A stretch of 64,000 nt of DNA from Brevibacillus laterosporus. Lineage in GTDB: Bacteria; Bacillota; Bacilli; Brevibacillales; Brevibacillaceae. Each line of letters starts with the position of its first letter. The first letter of the stretch is position 1. The notes under the pieces were generated by a model, which made no database searches, was not told the DNA's origin, and was given only the letters and a program-made list of their open reading frames with translations. The DNA lies in contig NZ_JAUKFY010000019.1 in NCBI RefSeq assembly GCF_030489605.1, positions 24,075 through 88,074 on the forward strand. Reading direction: 5' to 3'. The position numbers were made by a program, and so were the translations under genes. Shown here piece after piece: positions 1 to 9,613 of this stretch.

Positions 1-48
1 AAACAAAGCACCGCAGAGAACAAATAAATTACGTTTCCAGGTCTCCAT
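1..48 (-). CDS. MFS-type exporter, N-terminal fragment cut by the window edge
   Basis: Only the first 16 codons are visible, reading METWKRNLFVLCGALF. They start at an ATG preceded by AAGGAGTGAGGGT, a good ribosome binding site. A MET-W-K-R-N-L start running straight into a hydrophobic helix is typical of multidrug MFS exporters in Bacilli. The assignment is an inference from 16 residues. It lies about 70 bp downstream of the ABC exporter on the same strand with no convincing terminator between them, so the two may be co-transcribed. Confidence 0.5.
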   Translation of the reverse strand, partial: METWKRNLFVLCGALF

Positions 49-116
49 ACCCTCACTCCTTATTTTAAGCCAGTGAAAAAGTCAGAGGCTGTTTTTCTAG
101 GTTGGATGTTATCTAC

Positions 117-1910
117 TCATCCCTTCGTCGAAATAGCTTCTTGATCTATGTTGCCAAAGTCCTGTACGTTCCATAAATTATGATAAACTCCTTGCTGCAA
201 AAGAAGCTCTTCATGTTTCCCCATTTCCACAATTCGTCCATCCTTTAACACAACTATCTTATCTGCATGCGTAATGGTAGACAGCCGATGGGCTACAATA
301 ATAGTCGTTCTGCCCTTTGCCAGATGAGCTAAGGATTCTTGAATCATGTGCTCCGATTCCAAATCTAATGCGGAAGTAGCTTCATCCAAAATTAAAATGG
401 CAGGGTCCTTCAAAAAGACGCGAGCAATAGCAATCCGTTGCTTCTGACCTCCTGAAAGCTTGACCCCTCGCTCACCTAATTCAGTATCGTAGCCCTCTGG
501 CAGTTCACTAATGAATTCATGTGCATTCGCCGCCTTGGCTGCCGCTATTATTTCTTCTTCTGTTGCTTGAGGATTCCCCATTGAAATATTCATTCTGGCC
601 GACTCGCTAAACAAAATGTTATCCTGCATGACAATTCCAATTTGCTCACGCAGGCTTTTTTGAGTAACGTCCCGCACATCGATGCCGTCAATGAGAATTC
701 GTCCACCCGTCACATCCCAAAATCGTGGAATTAAACTAATAAGAGACGACTTTCCACCTCCTGACATACCGACTAATGCTACCGTTTCACCGGGTTCAAT
801 CCGTAATTGTACGTCATGTAGAACTGGTTCATCTTTCCCGTTATAAGCAAAAGTAACCTTATCAAACTCTACACGCCCGCTAATCCTTTTTGTTTCAGGA
901 TTCACGGGCAACGTACAAGCTCCCGGTCGATCCACGATATCATATTGCTCATCAATAAAATCAAACATACGATCCATAGAAGCGATCGCTTGCGTCAATG
1001 TAGTTGATGAATTAACCACCCGTCTTAGCGGCGTATATAGCCGCTCCAAATAGGCGTAAAAGGCCATGAGCGTTCCAATGGTTAACATACCTTGGATGAC
1101 TTGATAGCCTGCAAAGCCAATAACTAAAAGCGGTGCAATATCAGTAATAGTATTAACCACAGAAAAGGTATAGGCATTCCAGCTAGTTTGTTCTAAAGCC
1201 TTATGTAAGAATCTTTGATTTTTCTTTTCAAATTGCTTCGCCTCATACTCTTCCAAAGCAAAACTGCGAGTAACGGAAATTCCATTAACTCGTTCGTGGA
1301 GATGACCTTGTAATTCAGCTAGCTTCTGCGACCGTTCCCTCATTAGTTGGCGCAATCTCTTATAAAAATACTTAATCGAAAATCCATATAAAGGAAACAC
1401 AACAATAGCAATCAAAGTTAGCTTTACATCCATAAAAAGCATAATGGAAAGCGTGATAGTAATGGTCACTAAATCCAACCAAATATTCATAAGACCTGTT
1501 TCAATAAAGCTTTTTGTCTGCTCTACATCATTTACAACCCGTGAAATAATTTCTCCTACCTTATGATTGTTGTAAAATCGCATGGATAATTTCTGTAGGT
1601 GGCTAAATAATTGATTACGAATGTCAAATAGAACACGACTGGAAATCCATTGGGCATAATATTGGCGATAATACTCTACAGGGGCCCGCACGATTGTAAA
1701 CAGGAAAAAAGCTGCACCCATTAACCATAACAATTGATATAGCTTATCTTCCTTAGGCATTGTTCCCGTAACTAAGGTGTCTATCACATATTTGAGAATT
1801 AATGGCATTAATAATGGGATCCCAAATTTTACAATACCGATACCAATGGTTAAAATAATTTTCACTTTGTAAGGTCCCACATAACGTAAGTATCTGCGTA
1901 TGCTATTCAT
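117..1910 (-). CDS. ygaD: ABC exporter half-transporter, permease fused to ATPase (YgaD-like)
   Basis: A 597-residue half-transporter expected to work as a membrane homodimer. Residues about 1-310 carry the six-helix type I exporter domain. Residues about 345-580 carry the ATPase, with Walker A (GMSGGGKSS), the Q-loop (VMQDNILF), the signature LSGGQKQR, Walker B ([12 protein letters not shown]) and the H-loop (IIVAHRLST). The length is normal for the family and the ATG follows CAGGAG. Its neighbours match the B. subtilis order ygaD-ygaC-fabL, which supports the name. The substrate cannot be read from the sequence; relatives export lipids, peptides or drugs. Confidence 0.85.
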   Translation of the reverse strand: MNSIRRYLRYVGPYKVKIILTIGIGIVKFGIPLLMPLILKYVIDTLVTGTMPKEDKLYQLLWLMGAAFFLFTIVRAPVEYYRQYYAQWISSRVLFDIRNQLFSHLQKLSMRFYNNHKVGEIISRVVNDVEQTKSFIETGLMNIWLDLVTITITLSIMLFMDVKLTLIAIVVFPLYGFSIKYFYKRLRQLMRERSQKLAELQGHLHERVNGISVTRSFALEEYEAKQFEKKNQRFLHKALEQTSWNAYTFSVVNTITDIAPLLVIGFAGYQVIQGMLTIGTLMAFYAYLERLYTPLRRVVNSSTTLTQAIASMDRMFDFIDEQYDIVDRPGACTLPVNPETKRISGRVEFDKVTFAYNGKDEPVLHDVQLRIEPGETVALVGMSGGGKSSLISLIPRFWDVTGGRILIDGIDVRDVTQKSLREQIGIVMQDNILFSESARMNISMGNPQATEEEIIAAAKAANAHEFISELPEGYDTELGERGVKLSGGQKQRIAIARVFLKDPAILILDEATSALDLESEHMIQESLAHLAKGRTTIIVAHRLSTITHADKIVVLKDGRIVEMGKHEELLLQQGVYHNLWNVQDFGNIDQEAISTKG

Positions 1911-2126
1911 AGCACCACTCCTGCTGTTAGTATAAAAGATGAATGCGCCGCTTTAATTCCCTGAAGCCTAAGTCTCCGTGAAACCGATTTTACAACAGAT
2001 AGGCGGTTATGTCTTGTTGTCAAGTATACGGTAACAGCCCATTTACCTCCAATAAATTCACTTTTCTTTTTCTTTTTAGCCGGTTTTCTCTGTTTTCTAA
2101 CTATTGAATGCTTATAGGATTCAAAA

Positions 2127-2175
2127 ATACCCCTGTTATCGTTGCCAAAATTTCGCTTGACCGATAACAGGGGTG
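2127..2175 (-). terminator. Rho-independent terminator after the DUF402 gene
   Basis: A perfect 13-bp inverted repeat (arms 2129-2141 and 2162-2174, ACCCCTGTTATCG) encloses a 20-nt loop. On the minus strand it is followed by ATTTTTGA. It sits 23 bp past the stop codon of the DUF402 gene and separates it from the ABC exporter. Confidence 0.8.
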
Positions 2176-2197
2176 TGTATCCGTGACATGTAATTGA

Positions 2198-2740
2198 CTA
2201 CTCTTCATCATTGTGCTTTAACAGTTGATACCGTTCATACCATCTTTGAACAAATCCGCTTTGGAAAGGCCCGCGTCTTGCTTTGATCCATTCCAAAACC
2301 TCATCCAACGCCAAGTGAACCCGTTCCTTCACATATGGAGGGTAATTCATTTGCGCGCTATGTAGAGCATATTCTTCTTCATCTAATACCGTATACGTCA
2401 TGTCCGGATAAACCTTCACATCCAGATCATAGTCGATATAGCTAAGTAAATTTCCTTTTAAGCTGAAAGGAGAACCGATGTTACAGTAATAGTAAATCCC
2501 GTCATCACGGATCATGGCGAGTATATTAAACCATTGTCCTCGTCCAAATGTACAGATTGCAGGCTCTCTTGTACGCCATTCACGCCCATCAGACTCTGTG
2601 ACTTTGACACGATCATTACCGGCTATCACCACTGTATCACTCGTATGAATGAGCGTAGTGCGATCCCAAGTACGGTGTAAGGACTGATTATGTTTGAAGC
2701 TTTCAATGCGTATAATGGAACCTGGCACTTGCGACGACAT
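2198..2740 (-). CDS. ygaC: DUF402 nucleoside tri/diphosphate phosphatase-like protein (YgaC)
   Basis: A 180-residue soluble protein of the DUF402/UPF0374 family. Staphylococcal members (Ntdp) hydrolyse nucleoside tri- and diphosphates. The family pattern is visible: SFKHNQSLHRTW near the N-terminus, YYYCNIGSPF, and an acidic YIDYDLDVKVYPD stretch that contributes metal ligands. I place the start at the ATG reading MSSQVPGS because AAAGGAGAGAGTC lies directly before it; an in-frame ATG 11 codons upstream has no ribosome binding site. It lies in the conserved fabL-ygaC-ygaD neighbourhood. The substrate in this organism is unknown. Confidence 0.85.
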   Translation of the reverse strand: MSSQVPGSIIRIESFKHNQSLHRTWDRTTLIHTSDTVVIAGNDRVKVTESDGREWRTREPAICTFGRGQWFNILAMIRDDGIYYYCNIGSPFSLKGNLLSYIDYDLDVKVYPDMTYTVLDEEEYALHSAQMNYPPYVKERVHLALDEVLEWIKARRGPFQSGFVQRWYERYQLLKHNDEE

Positions 2741-2784
2741 GACTCTCTCCTTTCTTCCATTTTCATCTTTCAAAGAAATATTCC

Positions 2785-3198
2785 TTAGGAGGAAATTTTT
2801 TTAGAAAGCGTAATATACTGTTGCAACTCATATCCCATGGCTTGGTAAAAAGGTAACACCCGTTCATTCGCCTGATTGACCATAATAAGAATTTGATTGA
2901 CACCGCGTTGGTGAAAACGATTCTCTAGGGCTTCTACTAACTTACGGCCTATACCCCTGCCTTGGGAAGAAAGGGAGACAGCTAAACGATAAAAATAAGC
3001 ACGAGTTCCATCTATCGTGCCGACAATAACTCCTACAACTTCTCCATCTTCCTCAGCAACCATAACCAAGTCGCTGTCCCAAGCTAATTGTTTAGCAAGA
3101 GAATCCATTGTTTCCGTATCAGTTCGATCCAATTCTGTTTCTTGCCAAATACGAGTAATTGCCGCATAATCGCCCAGACGAAACGTCCGAATAATCAT
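2785..3198 (-). CDS. GNAT family N-acetyltransferase
   Basis: A 137-residue single-domain acetyltransferase of the RimI-like GNAT fold. The acetyl-CoA pyrophosphate-binding motif is seen as SQGRGIGRKL (around residue 78), and the late strand reads INVNQANERVLPFYQAMGY-like (ILIMVNQANERVLPFYQAMG). The start ATG follows GGAGG with 8-nt spacing. It sits between fabL and the DUF402 gene, a position with no counterpart I recall in B. subtilis. The substrate (protein N-terminus or small amine) cannot be inferred. Confidence 0.85.
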   Translation of the reverse strand: MIIRTFRLGDYAAITRIWQETELDRTDTETMDSLAKQLAWDSDLVMVAEEDGEVVGVIVGTIDGTRAYFYRLAVSLSSQGRGIGRKLVEALENRFHQRGVNQILIMVNQANERVLPFYQAMGYELQQYITLSKKISS

Positions 3199-3301
3199 AA
3201 TAGGCGCCTCCCTTAGACGGCTTCATTTTTCTATTGTACACTACTGGGGAAAGTTTGTCCCCTTAAACACAACTTACATTGTAGCAGTTTTCTAACAGGA
3301 A

Positions 3302-4078
<777 letters not shown>

Positions 4079-4274
4079 CTAGAATGTACAAAAAAACGTT
4101 CCATCTACCAGCTATTAACATCTGGTACTAATTAACTTCTATATTATACAAGCTATACCATCGCATCGCTACGTGCAAATGTAGATCAGGTGTAGTCTTT
4201 ATAACCAATTATTGCCTTCTTATAAAAAAGACTTCAATCTTTTTATTTTTTTTTACAAATCATTCATTTTATAC

Positions 4275-4303
4275 TTTACAAATTGAAAATAATACCATAC
4301 TAT
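4275..4303 (+). promoter_or_regulatory. Candidate promoter for the microprotein cluster
   Basis: TTTACA (4275-4280), a 17-bp spacer and TACTAT (4298-4303) lie about 40 bp upstream of the first small gene. The same bases also read CATACTAT, close to a sigma-E type -10 element (CATACAnT). The sequence alone cannot decide between vegetative and mother-cell control. Confidence 0.4.
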
Positions 4304-4343
4304 TAAGGAATAATGCTAACACTTGGAAAGGAGGTTCGGAAAA

Positions 4344-4448
4344 ATGATGATTATGGGAATCTTTACACAATTAGATGGCAACAATAGGGCTATGCATAAT
4401 TTCATAACATCTTCTCTCCTCGCTTCCAGACAGGTGATGGTTTTTTAA
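4344..4448 (+). CDS. Short peptide gene or leader peptide (34 aa)
   Basis: A 34-codon reading frame starting MMIMGIFTQLDG. It is preceded by a near-perfect Shine-Dalgarno (AAAGGAGG, 4327-4334) with 9-nt spacing. It has no recognisable domain. It is the first of four small plus-strand frames and is followed 70 bp later by a strong intrinsic terminator hairpin, so it could be a leader peptide for attenuation of the downstream YrzI-like genes or an independent microprotein. The ribosome binding site is the main evidence that it is translated. Confidence 0.45.
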   Translation: MMIMGIFTQLDGNNRAMHNFITSSLLASRQVMVF

Positions 4449-4520
4449 CTGTTCTTTCTACCTGATAAGCAGATCGTAGGAGAGGTATCTCTTGCGGTGC
4501 ATATTTTCTTTTACACGCTC

Positions 4521-4554
4521 AGACCGTGAGATATCCATATCTTACGGTCTTTTT
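4521..4554 (+). terminator. Intrinsic terminator/attenuator inside the microprotein cluster
   Basis: Arms 4521-4534 and 4537-4550 form a 14-bp stem (AGACCGTGAGATAT with its near-perfect complement, one G-U pair) on a 2-nt CC turn, followed by TTTT. It lies between the 34-aa frame and the first YrzI-like gene. An upstream segment near 4494-4510 (GGTATCTCTTGCGGTG) partly complements the 5' arm and could act as an antiterminator; that pairing is only a suggestion. Confidence 0.65.
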
Positions 4555-4596
4555 ATGCTCATATTTCATAGAAATTGAAAGGGGGTGACACAAGTC

Positions 4597-4749
4597 ATGG
4601 TATTTCATTTTTTAATGTTTTCTGTTCAGATCAAGCGAAACAAACCGCCTGTTGAACGGCAAACACAGCTTTATTTCCAAGAGCAATGGATTAAAGAACG
4701 CGATGAAAAACGCTACATGTTGGACGCGCAATCGCCGTATATTATGTAA
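4597..4749 (+). CDS. YrzI-like small protein 1 (50 aa)
   Basis: A 50-residue protein beginning MVFHFLMFSVQIKRNKPP and continuing into a charged helix rich in Glu, Arg and Gln. This layout, a short hydrophobic start with a beta-like stretch, then basic residues, then an amphipathic charged tail, matches the YrzI family (Bac_small_YrzI), annotated as probable sporulation proteins, as I remember it. GGGGGTGAC precedes the ATG. A second copy of the same design follows 130 bp downstream. The function of the family is unknown. Confidence 0.6.
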   Translation: MVFHFLMFSVQIKRNKPPVERQTQLYFQEQWIKERDEKRYMLDAQSPYIM

Positions 4750-4781
4750 GTATTCTTCATTTTGATGGGAGGAATGTTGAG

Positions 4782-4847
4782 ATGAGAAATGTTAAACGTA
4801 AGCAACGCATGAAGTATGTAGGTGTAAAGGCGCTAGATGGGACCTGA
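4782..4847 (+). CDS. Possible 21-aa basic peptide
   Basis: A 21-codon frame (MRNVKRKQRMKYVGVKALDG then T) with GGGAGGAATGTTGAG before the ATG. It lies between the two YrzI-like genes and is strongly basic at its N-terminus. The ribosome binding site is acceptable, but the length is too short for composition to prove coding. It may be a translational-coupling peptide or chance. Confidence 0.3.
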   Translation: MRNVKRKQRMKYVGVKALDGT

Positions 4848-4882
4848 CTGAATGAACAAAAAATAAAAGGAGGATGTGCACT

Positions 4883-5044
4883 GTGCATATTCCAATGATC
4901 TTTTTTACCATTATTATTGAACGTAAAAAGAAATCACCGGAGAAAACATACCGAGATTATATACAGCATAAACGCATTGAAAAAATCCGTGAAGAAAACC
5001 AACAAAGATGCATGGAACATCATTATTTAATGAATCGTTTCTAA
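4883..5044 (+). CDS. YrzI-like small protein 2 (53 aa)
   Basis: A 53-residue protein starting MHIPMIFFTIIIERKKKSPE and ending in a charged helix (KRIEKIREENQQ and onward). The hydrophobic FFTIIIERKKK core followed by a Glu/Arg-rich tail is the YrzI pattern. I choose the GTG at 4883 because AGGAGG (4868-4873) lies 9 nt before it; an in-frame ATG at 4874 touches the Shine-Dalgarno directly and is unlikely to be used. It is convergent with mutY and ends at a shared terminator. Confidence 0.65.
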   Translation: MHIPMIFFTIIIERKKKSPEKTYRDYIQHKRIEKIREENQQRCMEHHYLMNRF

Positions 5045-5058
5045 GAGTCTAACATAAA

Positions 5059-5099
5059 GCTGGAAAAAGCCCCCCTCTGTATGAAGGGGCTTTTTCAGC
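5059..5099. terminator. Bidirectional terminator between the YrzI-like gene and mutY
   Basis: The stem GCTGgAAAAAGCCCC (5059-5073) pairs with GGGGCTTTTTCAGC (5086-5099), with one bulged G. The A-tract and T-tract in the arms supply a U-run in both directions, so it can end both the plus-strand microprotein transcript and the minus-strand mutY transcript. Confidence 0.85.
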
Positions 5100-5103
5100 G
5101 TTA

Positions 5104-6213
5104 CTATTTTTCTTCTTTTGCCGTTATTTCAGCAATGATTTTATTGTGTAAAACTGGAAATGCATATTGTGACATTTCCTCTGATGTGACAAACACCACA
5201 TTCTCTTTTAGCGGTTCACCTGAGATGTGCTCCATTACATACACATTTACATTCCAATGCAAATGCGAGAAGGTATGCTGTACATTCATCAGGTAATCCC
5301 CCAAGTCCACTTGTAAGCCATATTCCTTTTGCAAAAGCCGGAGCAATTGTTCTTCGTCATCTTTCGTCCCCGCATCCTCTACCATCGGAAATTCCCATAA
5401 ACCTGCTAATAATCCCCGTTCAGGACGCTTTTGAATCAGATATTGGTTTCCACGCTTTACTACTGCTGTCAGTAATTGAACGGGACGCGGCGGCTTTGCC
5501 TTTCCTTTGACAGGCAAGGTATCCTGCACGCCTTCCCTTCGAGCTAAACAATAATCAAAGACAGGACAGGTTAGGCATTGCGGATTTTTAGGCAGACAAA
5601 CAAGGGCCCCTAATTCCATAATAGCCTGATTAAAATCCCCTGCTCGTCCAATTGGGATCGTTTGTTTAACCAATTGTTCCATTTTGATCCGTGTAGCTGG
5701 TTTAGCAATATCATCATCCATCAGTAGAAGTCTGGAAAACACACGCATCACATTACCGTCTACTGCAGGTACAGGAACTTCGTAAGCAATACTTAAAATA
5801 GCACCCGCTGTATAGGGACCTACACCCTTTAGCTTGGAAATTTCTTCAGGTGTGTCTGGAACCACGCCACCATACGATACCGTGACCTCGCGAGCTGCTG
5901 TTTGCAAGTTACGAGCCCGGGAATAATAACCTAGTCCTTCCCATGCTTTTAAAACCTCTTCCTCAGGAGCTGCCGCCAGCGCTTCCACTGTAGGGAATTT
6001 TTGCATAAAATTTTGATAGTAGGGTTTAACCGTTTCTACACGGGTCTGCTGGAGCATAATTTCTGAGACCCATACACGATAAGGATCTCGATTTATTCGC
6101 CATGGTAAATCTCGCTTTTGGGTATCATACCAATATAAGAGATCCTGAGCAAAGTCAAACGCTTGAAATTCATCGGGCAGTGTATAAATCGTTGGTTGTT
6201 TTTTTCTCGTCAT
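5104..6213 (-). CDS. mutY: Adenine DNA glycosylase MutY
   Basis: A 369-residue base-excision repair enzyme that removes A mispaired with 8-oxoguanine. The N-terminal HhH-GPD domain has catalytic Glu51 (VWVSEIMLQQT), the hairpin LKGVGPYTAG (128-137) and Asp152 (AVDGNV). The [4Fe-4S] ligands Cys206, 213, 216 and 222 show the usual C-x6-C-x2-C-x5-C spacing. A C-terminal NUDIX-like domain (from about 265) recognises 8-oxoG. I take the start reading MTRKKQ, preceded by AAAGGAAAAGC. A longer frame reaching 6279 adds a basic stretch with no supporting homology. The adjacency to a YfhP-like gene matches B. subtilis. Confidence 0.95.
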   Translation of the reverse strand: MTRKKQPTIYTLPDEFQAFDFAQDLLYWYDTQKRDLPWRINRDPYRVWVSEIMLQQTRVETVKPYYQNFMQKFPTVEALAAAPEEEVLKAWEGLGYYSRARNLQTAAREVTVSYGGVVPDTPEEISKLKGVGPYTAGAILSIAYEVPVPAVDGNVMRVFSRLLLMDDDIAKPATRIKMEQLVKQTIPIGRAGDFNQAIMELGALVCLPKNPQCLTCPVFDYCLARREGVQDTLPVKGKAKPPRPVQLLTAVVKRGNQYLIQKRPERGLLAGLWEFPMVEDAGTKDDEEQLLRLLQKEYGLQVDLGDYLMNVQHTFSHLHWNVNVYVMEHISGEPLKENVVFVTSEEMSQYAFPVLHNKIIAEITAKEEK

Positions 6214-6499
6214 GCTTTTCCTTTGTTTCCCCTTTGTTCTTTTCAGGTTTACATCAAATTTTATATACAGTTCGTGCAAAGATCATCTACTCCCATCTTG
6301 CCAAAAAAAACAGGTTTGAACAAGCTTCTCCTACATTTGCCATACTGGTTTTGTGGCTTGACTACTTGTAAAAAGAAATGTTACACAACGAAGCAATGTT
6401 TTTTGAAGAATGCATACTTTTTTTTAGAAAGGATTGAAGAATTACGTTAGTTGTGCCATAATTTTTCCACTATCCCCGTGCGAAAGGAGAAATCTTCTA

Positions 6500-7507
6500 G
6501 TGGATACTGCCACGCATTTTGCAATCGGTTTTGGTTTAGCTGCCCTTGCTCATCTAGATCCTGTAGTAGCAAGCGATCCGGGTTTAGCTAAAGCGGTAAT
6601 GATTGGAACAGTCATCGGTCAACAAGCACCCGATTTTGATGGATTCACTCGTCTACTGGGTAATGCAACATATATCCGCAACCATCGGGGAGCTTCTCAT
6701 TCGATACCCGCTATTTTTATTTGGACACTCTCCATTTGTGGACTTATCCAATATTTCATTCCGCAAGAGCACTGGGGGCATTTACTCGGTTGGACATTCT
6801 TTGCTGTCTTTTTACACGTTTTTGTCGATATATTTAACTCCTATGGAACACAAGCACTACGTCCCTTTAATCGAAAATGGGTAGCCCTTGGCACCATGTT
6901 TATCTTTGATCCGCTGATCTTTGCCTTGCACATCATCGGGCTGCTATTATGGGCGGCTGGTGCTGAGCCTGGTAAACTGTTCCTGGTTATCTACCTATTT
7001 ATTGCCCTTTATTATGTAAAAAGATATCGGGTACATGCACGTGAGCTAGCCTATCTGCAATCCTCATTGGGGCTAAAAGGAGAATATACGCTAATCCCTA
7101 CCTATTCGTGGAGTAACTGGACATTTGTGGTGAAAACAACACAGCAATGGTATGTAGGAGAGCTGCATCAAGGCTCCGAACCATTGGTGCTTGATATTTT
7201 CCCGATTCCAAAAGAAGAACCTGAGCTTATTACCCTCACGAGACAGGATAAAAAGGTGCAAGCGTTTCTTTCCTTTACCCACCATGTTCATGCAGAAGTT
7301 AAACAACGCTCTTTTGGCTATGAAGTCAAATGGAAGGATTTACGTTATCGAGCTAAGCATATGGGTAAATCCCACTATATGTTGGTAGCTGTCGTCTATT
7401 TAGATCAAAATAAACAAATTCGTGATTCGTTCGTAGGCTGGATTCACCACAGTGAAGACCAGTTAACCAAAAAATTAAATCCCCAAAAAGAGATACAGGT
7501 CAATTAA
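6500..7507 (+). CDS. yfhP: DUF457/YdjM-family membrane-bound metal-dependent hydrolase (YfhP)
   Basis: A 335-residue protein with an N-terminal membrane domain of about 190 residues containing the family's metal-site motifs: DTATHFAIG at the start, APDFDGFTR, HRGASHS and HVFVDIFNSYGT. The rest is a cytoplasmic beta-rich tail. The start is the GTG at 6500, preceded by AAAGGAG; a frame opening at 6434 lacks a ribosome binding site. It is divergent from mutY as in B. subtilis, where YfhP sits next to mutY. The biochemical substrate is not established. Confidence 0.82.
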   Translation: MDTATHFAIGFGLAALAHLDPVVASDPGLAKAVMIGTVIGQQAPDFDGFTRLLGNATYIRNHRGASHSIPAIFIWTLSICGLIQYFIPQEHWGHLLGWTFFAVFLHVFVDIFNSYGTQALRPFNRKWVALGTMFIFDPLIFALHIIGLLLWAAGAEPGKLFLVIYLFIALYYVKRYRVHARELAYLQSSLGLKGEYTLIPTYSWSNWTFVVKTTQQWYVGELHQGSEPLVLDIFPIPKEEPELITLTRQDKKVQAFLSFTHHVHAEVKQRSFGYEVKWKDLRYRAKHMGKSHYMLVAVVYLDQNKQIRDSFVGWIHHSEDQLTKKLNPQKEIQVN

Positions 7508-7511
7508 CAAG

Positions 7512-7544
7512 AAAAAAGCTCCTTCTTCGTGAGGAGCTTTTTTT
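7512..7544. terminator. Bidirectional terminator between yfhP and the CDF gene
   Basis: AAAAAAGCTCCT (7512-7523) and AGGAGCTTTTTT (7532-7543) form a 12-bp stem on an 8-nt loop. A- and T-tracts on either side allow termination of both converging genes. Confidence 0.85.
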
Positions 7545-7557
7545 CTTTTGACGCATT

Positions 7558-8490
7558 CTATGTTCGAGATTTATTCGGTCTACGAGAAGCTGGTTCTACA
7601 TGAATCAACATCCGTTCAATTCCATTAAAGCCTTTCAAATAATCTTCAATTCTATCCGTAACATCATGACTTTCTGCTACAGTTAACGATGAAGGCACTT
7701 CAATAATGCAATCAACATGAACAGCGCTTCCATGGTAACGAGCCCGTAAATCAGTCACACGGCTAACGCCATTCACTTCCATAATACGATCATGAATCGC
7801 CTGCCATTTATCTTCTTCAAAGGCATCCATCAGGCTGTCAACAGCCTGTTTTCCTACCACATATGCCGTCTTGATTATGAGTAAACCGACGATGAGTGCC
7901 ACTAAAGCATCTGCCCATAGCCAGCCCAACCGAGCTGTGCCAATACCAATTAATGTTCCAATACTGATAATTGCATCACTTCGATTATCATAAGCAGCAG
8001 CCATAACTGCCAGATTATCTGTTTCTTTACCAACAGCCATATTGTAAAGAGATAAGAGATATAGAATAAGGGCACCGCCAAAAGCTACATACATAGATAA
8101 GGGATCAGGAGCCATTACTTGTGCTTCTGGTCTCCATAATTTCATAAAAGCATCCTTTAAGACATCGATCCCTACAACTGCCATCATAAAAGCCGCTAAT
8201 AGGGCTGCTGTCGTTTCTGCACGAAAATGTCCATATCGATGATTGTGATCAGCTGGTTTCTGGGAAATATACATACCGATCATCAGGGCAATAGACGCCA
8301 ACACATCTGATACGTTATTCCATCCATCTGCTGTCAATGCCTCAGACTGTGCAAACATACCAGCCAGAATCTTGCTTACAGACAGGATCAAATAAAGAAA
8401 GATGCTAATCTTAATGGCTCTGCTTCCCTTTTTGTATTTCAGGAGCTTGGAACTCCCTTCTACACTTTCCACAGTAAATTTCCTCCTCAC
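7558..8490 (-). CDS. Cation diffusion facilitator transporter, probable manganese type
   Basis: A 310-residue cation/proton antiporter of the CDF family with six membrane helices (about 25-220) and a C-terminal cytoplasmic ferredoxin-like domain (about 225-300). The transport-site motif in helix 2 reads NNVSD (N-x3-D) and the one in helix 5 reads DNRSD (D-x3-D). The Asn/Asp combination is characteristic of manganese-exporting CDFs such as MntE and MneP, where zinc members have D/D or H/D. The Mn assignment is inferred from those residues. It stands alone, not far from the Mn-dependent sodA. Confidence 0.85.
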   Translation of the reverse strand: MRRKFTVESVEGSSKLLKYKKGSRAIKISIFLYLILSVSKILAGMFAQSEALTADGWNNVSDVLASIALMIGMYISQKPADHNHRYGHFRAETTAALLAAFMMAVVGIDVLKDAFMKLWRPEAQVMAPDPLSMYVAFGGALILYLLSLYNMAVGKETDNLAVMAAAYDNRSDAIISIGTLIGIGTARLGWLWADALVALIVGLLIIKTAYVVGKQAVDSLMDAFEEDKWQAIHDRIMEVNGVSRVTDLRARYHGSAVHVDCIIEVPSSLTVAESHDVTDRIEDYLKGFNGIERMLIHVEPASRRPNKSRT

Positions 8491-8941
8491 ACCGAACTTT
8501 CTATTCTAATGGTAACGATCCAAAACCGTGTTAGTCCAGAGAAACGTTTTTGCAAAAAGGCAGGATTGCATCTATAAGGAAAAAGATTTGCATGAAGGAA
8601 ACCCTTGTAAAGCTAGATACAATTGGGCTTATAGGAAAGCGAGCCTCTGATTTTTGGGAAAGCTTCTTAAACCGTTTCTTTATTAAAGTTTTTATGTCAG
8701 TTCTTTCTCAGGATGTTACACACTACTTACATGGTATTGGATCACCTAAAAAATTCGTCATACTGGGACGAGGAAACAAAACCCAACCTCTAGATTTATT
8801 TATATCTTAAAGATAAGAAAAATGTGAGCAGAACAAATGAAATTAATGGGTTGATGTGGAAATTTTTAGTAAATGATTGACAATCCGTCACATGCTTTAT
8901 AACTAACGCGTAAGCCCCTGTTCTTTATAGCATTACAACAA
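8491..8941. other. Intergenic stretch with one doubtful frame (8592-8810)
   Basis: This gap holds a 72-codon plus-strand frame (8592-8810, MKETLVKLDTIGLIGKRAS at its start) preceded by AAGGAAAAAG. It has no recognised family, its composition is unremarkable and it has no terminator, so I do not call it a gene. I see no repeat or RNA structure in the rest. Confidence 0.3.
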
Positions 8942-8990
8942 AAAAGGGTAAGCATACCTATTAGATGTGACTAATAGGAGCCTACCCTTT
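8942..8990 (-). terminator. Terminator of sodA
   Basis: A long stem: AAAGGGTA near 8943-8950 pairs with TACCCTTT near 8983-8990. An inner CCTATTAG/CTAATAGG pair surrounds a 6-nt loop. In the sodA direction it is followed by TTTTTTGTTG. Confidence 0.8.
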
Positions 8991-9004
8991 GTTTTTATTC
9001 CATA

Positions 9005-9613
9005 TTAGCGAGCTGCTGCGAAACGTTTGTTTACTTCGTCCCAGTTAATCAAGTTCCAGAAAGCATTAATGTAGTCTGGGCGTTTGTTTTGGTAGTTCAG
9101 GTAATAAGCATGCTCCCAAACGTCCAAGCCAAGAACAGGAGTTTTCCCTTCCATAATTGGGCTATCTTGGTTTGGAGTGGAAGTGATTGCTACTTTATCA
9201 CCGTCTACAATTAGCCAAGCCCAACCAGAACCGAAACGGCCTGTAGCTGCTTTTGTAAACTCAGCTTTAAAGTTATCATAGCTACCGAATGCAGCATTGA
9301 TTGCATCAGCAATAGCACCTGTTGGGTTTCCACCGCCATTTGGGCTTAGGATTTCCCAGAATAAGCTATGGTTCGCATGACCGCCACCATTGTTACGTAC
9401 GGCTGTGCGAATAGCTTCTGGAAGTGCATCCAGATTAGAAATTAATTCTTCTACGCTTTTACCTTGAAGATCAGCATGTCCTTCTAAAGCAGCATTTAAA
9501 TTGTTAACGTAAGTAGCATGATGACGATCATGGTGGATTTCCATTGTTAATGCATCAAAATGTGGTTCCAATGCATTGTTCTCATATGGTAGTGCAGGTA
9601 GTTGATGTGCCAT
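9005..9613 (-). CDS. sodA: Superoxide dismutase, Mn/Fe type
   Basis: A 202-residue cytoplasmic enzyme converting superoxide to hydrogen peroxide and oxygen. Metal ligands are visible as His27 (MEIHHDRHH), His82 (NHSLFW), Asp164 and His168 ([10 protein letters not shown]). The residues around GGGHANHS and [18 protein letters not shown] are those of the Mn-preferring SodA group in Bacilli. The ATG follows AAAGGAGGAG. It is monocistronic with its own terminator. Confidence 0.97.
   Translation of the reverse strand: MAHQLPALPYENNALEPHFDALTMEIHHDRHHATYVNNLNAALEGHADLQGKSVEELISNLDALPEAIRTAVRNNGGGHANHSLFWEILSPNGGGNPTGAIADAINAAFGSYDNFKAEFTKAATGRFGSGWAWLIVDGDKVAITSTPNQDSPIMEGKTPVLGLDVWEHAYYLNYQNKRPDYINAFWNLINWDEVNKRFAAAR

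Noticed and set aside
8592..8810. 72-codon plus-strand frame
   Set aside because: Only a weak AAGGA precedes it; no family, terminator or partner gene supports it.
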